From assembly GCA_016187935.1 (NCBI GenBank), contig JACPIU010000001.1:44493-108492 (forward strand): a stretch of DNA of 64,000 bases. Direction: 5' to 3'. This DNA is from Bdellovibrio sp. (GTDB lineage Bacteria; Bdellovibrionota; Bacteriovoracia; Bacteriovoracales; Bacteriovoracaceae). The stretch's first letter is position 1, and the number at the start of each line of letters is the position of its first letter. The notes under the pieces are model-generated. The model searched no databases. It saw nothing but the letters and a program-made list of their open reading frames with translations, and was not told the origin of the DNA. This document shows, piece by piece, positions 61,101 through 64,000 of the stretch. Made by a program: the position numbers and the translations under genes.

Positions 61101-64000
61101 AGAATCAGAAAAGTAAGCAGTAGTGGCATTATCACAACGATTGCCGGTAACGGAACGGTGAGTGAATCTCCCGACCTCACGGTTGCGAACATCGCAGGTA
61201 TTGGAAGGCCAGTGAGCGTCAGTGAAGATAAACTTTTTGGCATTCATTTCGCCACGACTTCAAATAAGATTCGCTTTATTAATCCCAGAGGAAAACTTGA
61301 AACTTATGCAGGAGACAGTTCGAGCTATATTCCCGTCAGTTTAAGTAATCCGACTCAGGTGATTTACGATGAACTCGACAATCCTATCGTGGTTGATAAG
61401 GGCAATAATCGCATCATTAAACTTTTGGCCAATAAAGCCGAGATAAAGAGCATGCTTGGCAGCGACATTTTGAATGCACCCAAAAGTATTTGTTATGAAG
61501 CAAAAATTCGCAAATATTATATCTTGGAAGAAAGCGGGCGAATTTTGGCCTGGGATGGAGAGGGATTTGGCACAGATAATGTGGAAGAAATTGTGATAGA
61601 CTCTGGCGTCGCTCGGCATAGCAAAATAGCAAAAGGCAAAAACAAAGTATCTTTTCAAGGCGATCCGATTCCATCGATTGCCTGTGGGCCTGAAGTGGGA
61701 TTGATTCTTGGGCAAAATATTGCTTCCGCTCGTTTCAAAAAAGTCAAACAGCAAAATAATTTAGACGATAAAATTGGTGGTGGCGCCGCAATGCCTATGC
61801 GTCCTCCCATGTCAATGATTGTTGGCTACCGTGAAGTTTTAATCCCTATGGGGGCATATTCGGCACCTACAGGCGAATTTTCCAAAATTACCCGAGACGG
61901 AACAGGATTTAGACGAACACTGATTGATGGTTCTTATGTTCTCTATAATGACCACGGGGTTATCATTTCTAGAGTGAATAATGATGGCAAAAACTTTACC
62001 TATCGCTATAACCAAGAAACCTATCAGCTTGAAGAGATCACTATTCCTGGTGGAGATAAATATAAATTTTACTATGATGGAAAAGGCCATTTGGAGCGAG
62101 TGGTTGATCCGGCATTGCGTGAAACTCATTTTTCAATTGATGAAAAAGGGGATCTTCTATCTATTACCAATCCAGACGGCAGCGAAAAAACCTTTGTTTA
62201 TGATGAAGAGCATTTAGTCACGAGCACGACCGAGGAAAGTGGCAAATCCACAGCATTTGAATATCAGCTAGGCCGTGTGGTCAAAGAAATCAACGAAGGA
62301 AACAGAGAACGAAGAATTAGGCCTGCGCAACTGGTTGGGCTAATTCCGACCGATTCAACTTATAATGTGATGAAAGGCAAACGAGATAAGGTGCTTCTGC
62401 CCATAACCCGTGCCGATCAAATTGTGGGAGAAATAGAGTCAGTGGGAGCGACCTGCACCCAAAAGCTCAAAGTGACCAGCAAATCAAACTTAGGCGAAAG
62501 TGAAAATTGTCTTGGAGGCAAGACCAAATTTATAAAAAATAAAGACGGGCTTGATACCAAGATAATTTCACCAGAAGGGCGCGAGATCGAATTTGACTAT
62601 GCTTCTCAGGGAAGGATTTCTAAAACTAAAAATGAGAGAAACCAAACCCAGTTTAGCTATCAAACTGTTGCCGCTTACACTCCTCGTTTTGATAAAGTAC
62701 AAAACATAACCGATGCCAGTGGCAATATAACCGAGTTTACCTATAGTGAAACAACAGGACTTTTGACCACGATCCTGGACCCCGAACAAAACGCCACAAC
62801 TTTCAGCTACACTCCACAAAATCTCCTTGAAAGCGTCACCGATGCATTAGACAATCAAACTCACTTCGAGCAAGATGCAAAGGGAAACACCCAGGCGGTG
62901 GTTGATGCCCAAAATAACCGAAGCGAATTCACCCGAGACAACGCGGGCAATATTACAGCGGTCAAAGATGCACAAAATAGAACGACAAGTTTTGAAGTGG
63001 ACGAGATGAATCGCGTCTCAAGAGTGACGGACGAGTGACGGACCCCATGGGTGGCGTGACGAGCTATAGCTATTTCCCTTCGGGAAAATTAAAAACCTTA
63101 AGCGACGCCATGGGGCGTACCTGGAGCTTTGACTACAATTCTTTTGATCTGATTTCCAGCATAACCAATCCGCAAGGAGAGACAGAACACTTCAACTACA
63201 ATAATGAAGAGAGACTGACTAAAAAAGTCCAGCGTGATGGTAGTGAAATTAACCTAAGCTACGATCTTTTAGGCCGTTTGACTCTCAAAACAACGCTGGA
63301 TAATCAAACCAATCTCACCTATGACGGCGACGGACTTCTAACGTCCATTTCTGATAATGATTCCTCCGTCCAGATGAGTTACGATAATAAGGGAAGATTG
63401 AGTGTTGCAAAGCAGGCCAATCTTCCAGGTGAGCTGCGCTACTATTTTGATGAGAGCGGAAGAAAATCGAAGCTCGTTTACTTTGATTCTCTTCAACCCA
63501 AAGTGACGATTGATTATTTTTATTCAAAAGCGGGATTTGTGGAAGGCATTGAAGCAGAGATTTACGGGAGAACACTTTCTTGGGAGCGCACAAGAGATGA
63601 ACTTCAGCGCCCTAAGCTTGAACTTCTACCAAACGGCATTCAAACAAATTATGAATTTGATAATCTTTCGCGCCTGACAAGTCTTGACCACATTCTCCCC
63701 GACACTAAGATGCTTTCAGGCTTCAATTATTCTTTTTCAGAAACTGGCAATATCACCAATCAAACAAGACTTGTGGGCGGATACGATGCGCCCATAGGAA
63801 CGATTTCGGATGACCTTGCCTACGATTTGCTGGACCGCTTGATTAACTCCGGCAGGGGCGAAAGTTTCACCTACGATCTTTTGGGAAATCGAAGCGGCCC
63901 AGGATATGTGACCAATAACTTAAACCAACTTCTTGAAGACCCCAAATTTACGTATCAGTATAACGAGCGCGGAAATCTCACTCATAAGTTTAACAAAGAC
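58134..64000 (+). pseudogene. Giant RHS/YD-repeat protein, teneurin-like order, frame broken at 63036; 3' end outside window
   Basis: Signal peptide; shared beta/hairpin module (about 73-212); PKD domain (219-304, SSDPDSQIVAQAWDFDDG); Ig-like; TTR/carboxypeptidase-regulatory-like domain (410-502, AIDTEGDPIEGASVEVSSGP); further shell-entry region; NHL-type repeats (923-1169, GTGTAGFSGDGALAISAELN, YIADSNNFRIRKV); YD repeats from about 1245 (FTYRYNQETYQLEEITIPGG). The frame stops at 63038 because GAGTGACGGAC is duplicated. With one copy the YD repeats continue (VTDPMGGVTSYSYFPSGK) to the window edge. RHS shells enclose a C-terminal toxin; here that tip lies beyond the edge. Confidence 0.85.
63022..63043 (+). 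repeat. Exact 11-bp tandem duplication causing the RHS frameshift
   Basis: GAGTGACGGAC occurs twice in a row (63022-63032 and 63033-63043). The stop TGA at 63036-63038 lies in copy 2. Deleting one copy gives VTDPMGG in frame with the downstream YD repeats. Confidence 0.9.

Noticed and set aside
63315..63593. 92-residue minus-strand frame in the RHS region
   Set aside because: Antisense to YD repeats.

Overview
The window looks like a chromosomal piece of a Bdellovibrionota-type bacterium (Bdellovibrio/Bacteriovorax relatives). This placing is an inference: I saw no rRNA. It rests on moderate GC, many secreted proteins and lipoproteins, a solitary FliL-like protein, Cys-rich and repeat-rich lipoproteins, M16 peptidase pairs, a bactofilin and several extracellular proteases.

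Left part, 1-43 kb, is ordinary, tightly packed chromosome. In order it holds: the 5' part of lnt; a TPR lipoprotein and a LysM protein; topA with an unusual Lys/Ala-rich N-terminal tail; tRNA-Arg(TCG); a Cys-rich lipoprotein; a methylmalonyl-CoA epimerase and a rhomboid-like protein; fliL; a trypsin-like protease; alanine dehydrogenase; an MBL-fold hydrolase; a pair of M16 peptidase-family proteins; a minus-strand operon of L,D-transpeptidase, membrane coiled-coil protein and bactofilin; an acidic coiled-coil protein with a degenerate receiver domain, followed by a diguanylate cyclase and a phosphoesterase; a broken MFS transporter gene; a basic H1-like protein; nadE; trmFO; a DMT transporter; a zinc protease; a thiamine-type ECF transporter (YkoE, double ABC, EcfT) under a TPP riboswitch; OmpA-family, ferritin-like, methyltransferase, AAA/DUF4143 and alkaline-phosphatase-fold genes.

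Middle part, 43.2-48.8 kb, is an accessory island bounded by two imperfect 152-bp direct repeats. It starts with a HigBA-type toxin-antitoxin pair. It then holds small genes that look like immunity proteins of polymorphic toxins, one orphan toxin-tip fragment and several short repeated segments. Four of the small genes carry a single frameshift. Next come a DUF5680 gene and a six-repeat zinc-finger protein.

Right part, 50.7-64 kb, is one long operon of secreted proteins behind a good promoter: a CARDB-like protein, a four-LamG protein, an alpha/alpha-toroid-like protein, a small two-module protein and a giant RHS/YD-repeat protein with PKD, TTR-like and NHL-propeller regions (teneurin-like order). 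Three of these proteins share a beta-domain with an inserted helical hairpin (four copies) that I do not recognise. The RHS gene is interrupted by an exact 11-bp tandem duplication; removing one copy restores one frame running off the right edge. I read the immunity-like island and the RHS operon as parts of one extracellular toxin-delivery locus. The RHS protein's own C-terminal tip lies outside the window.
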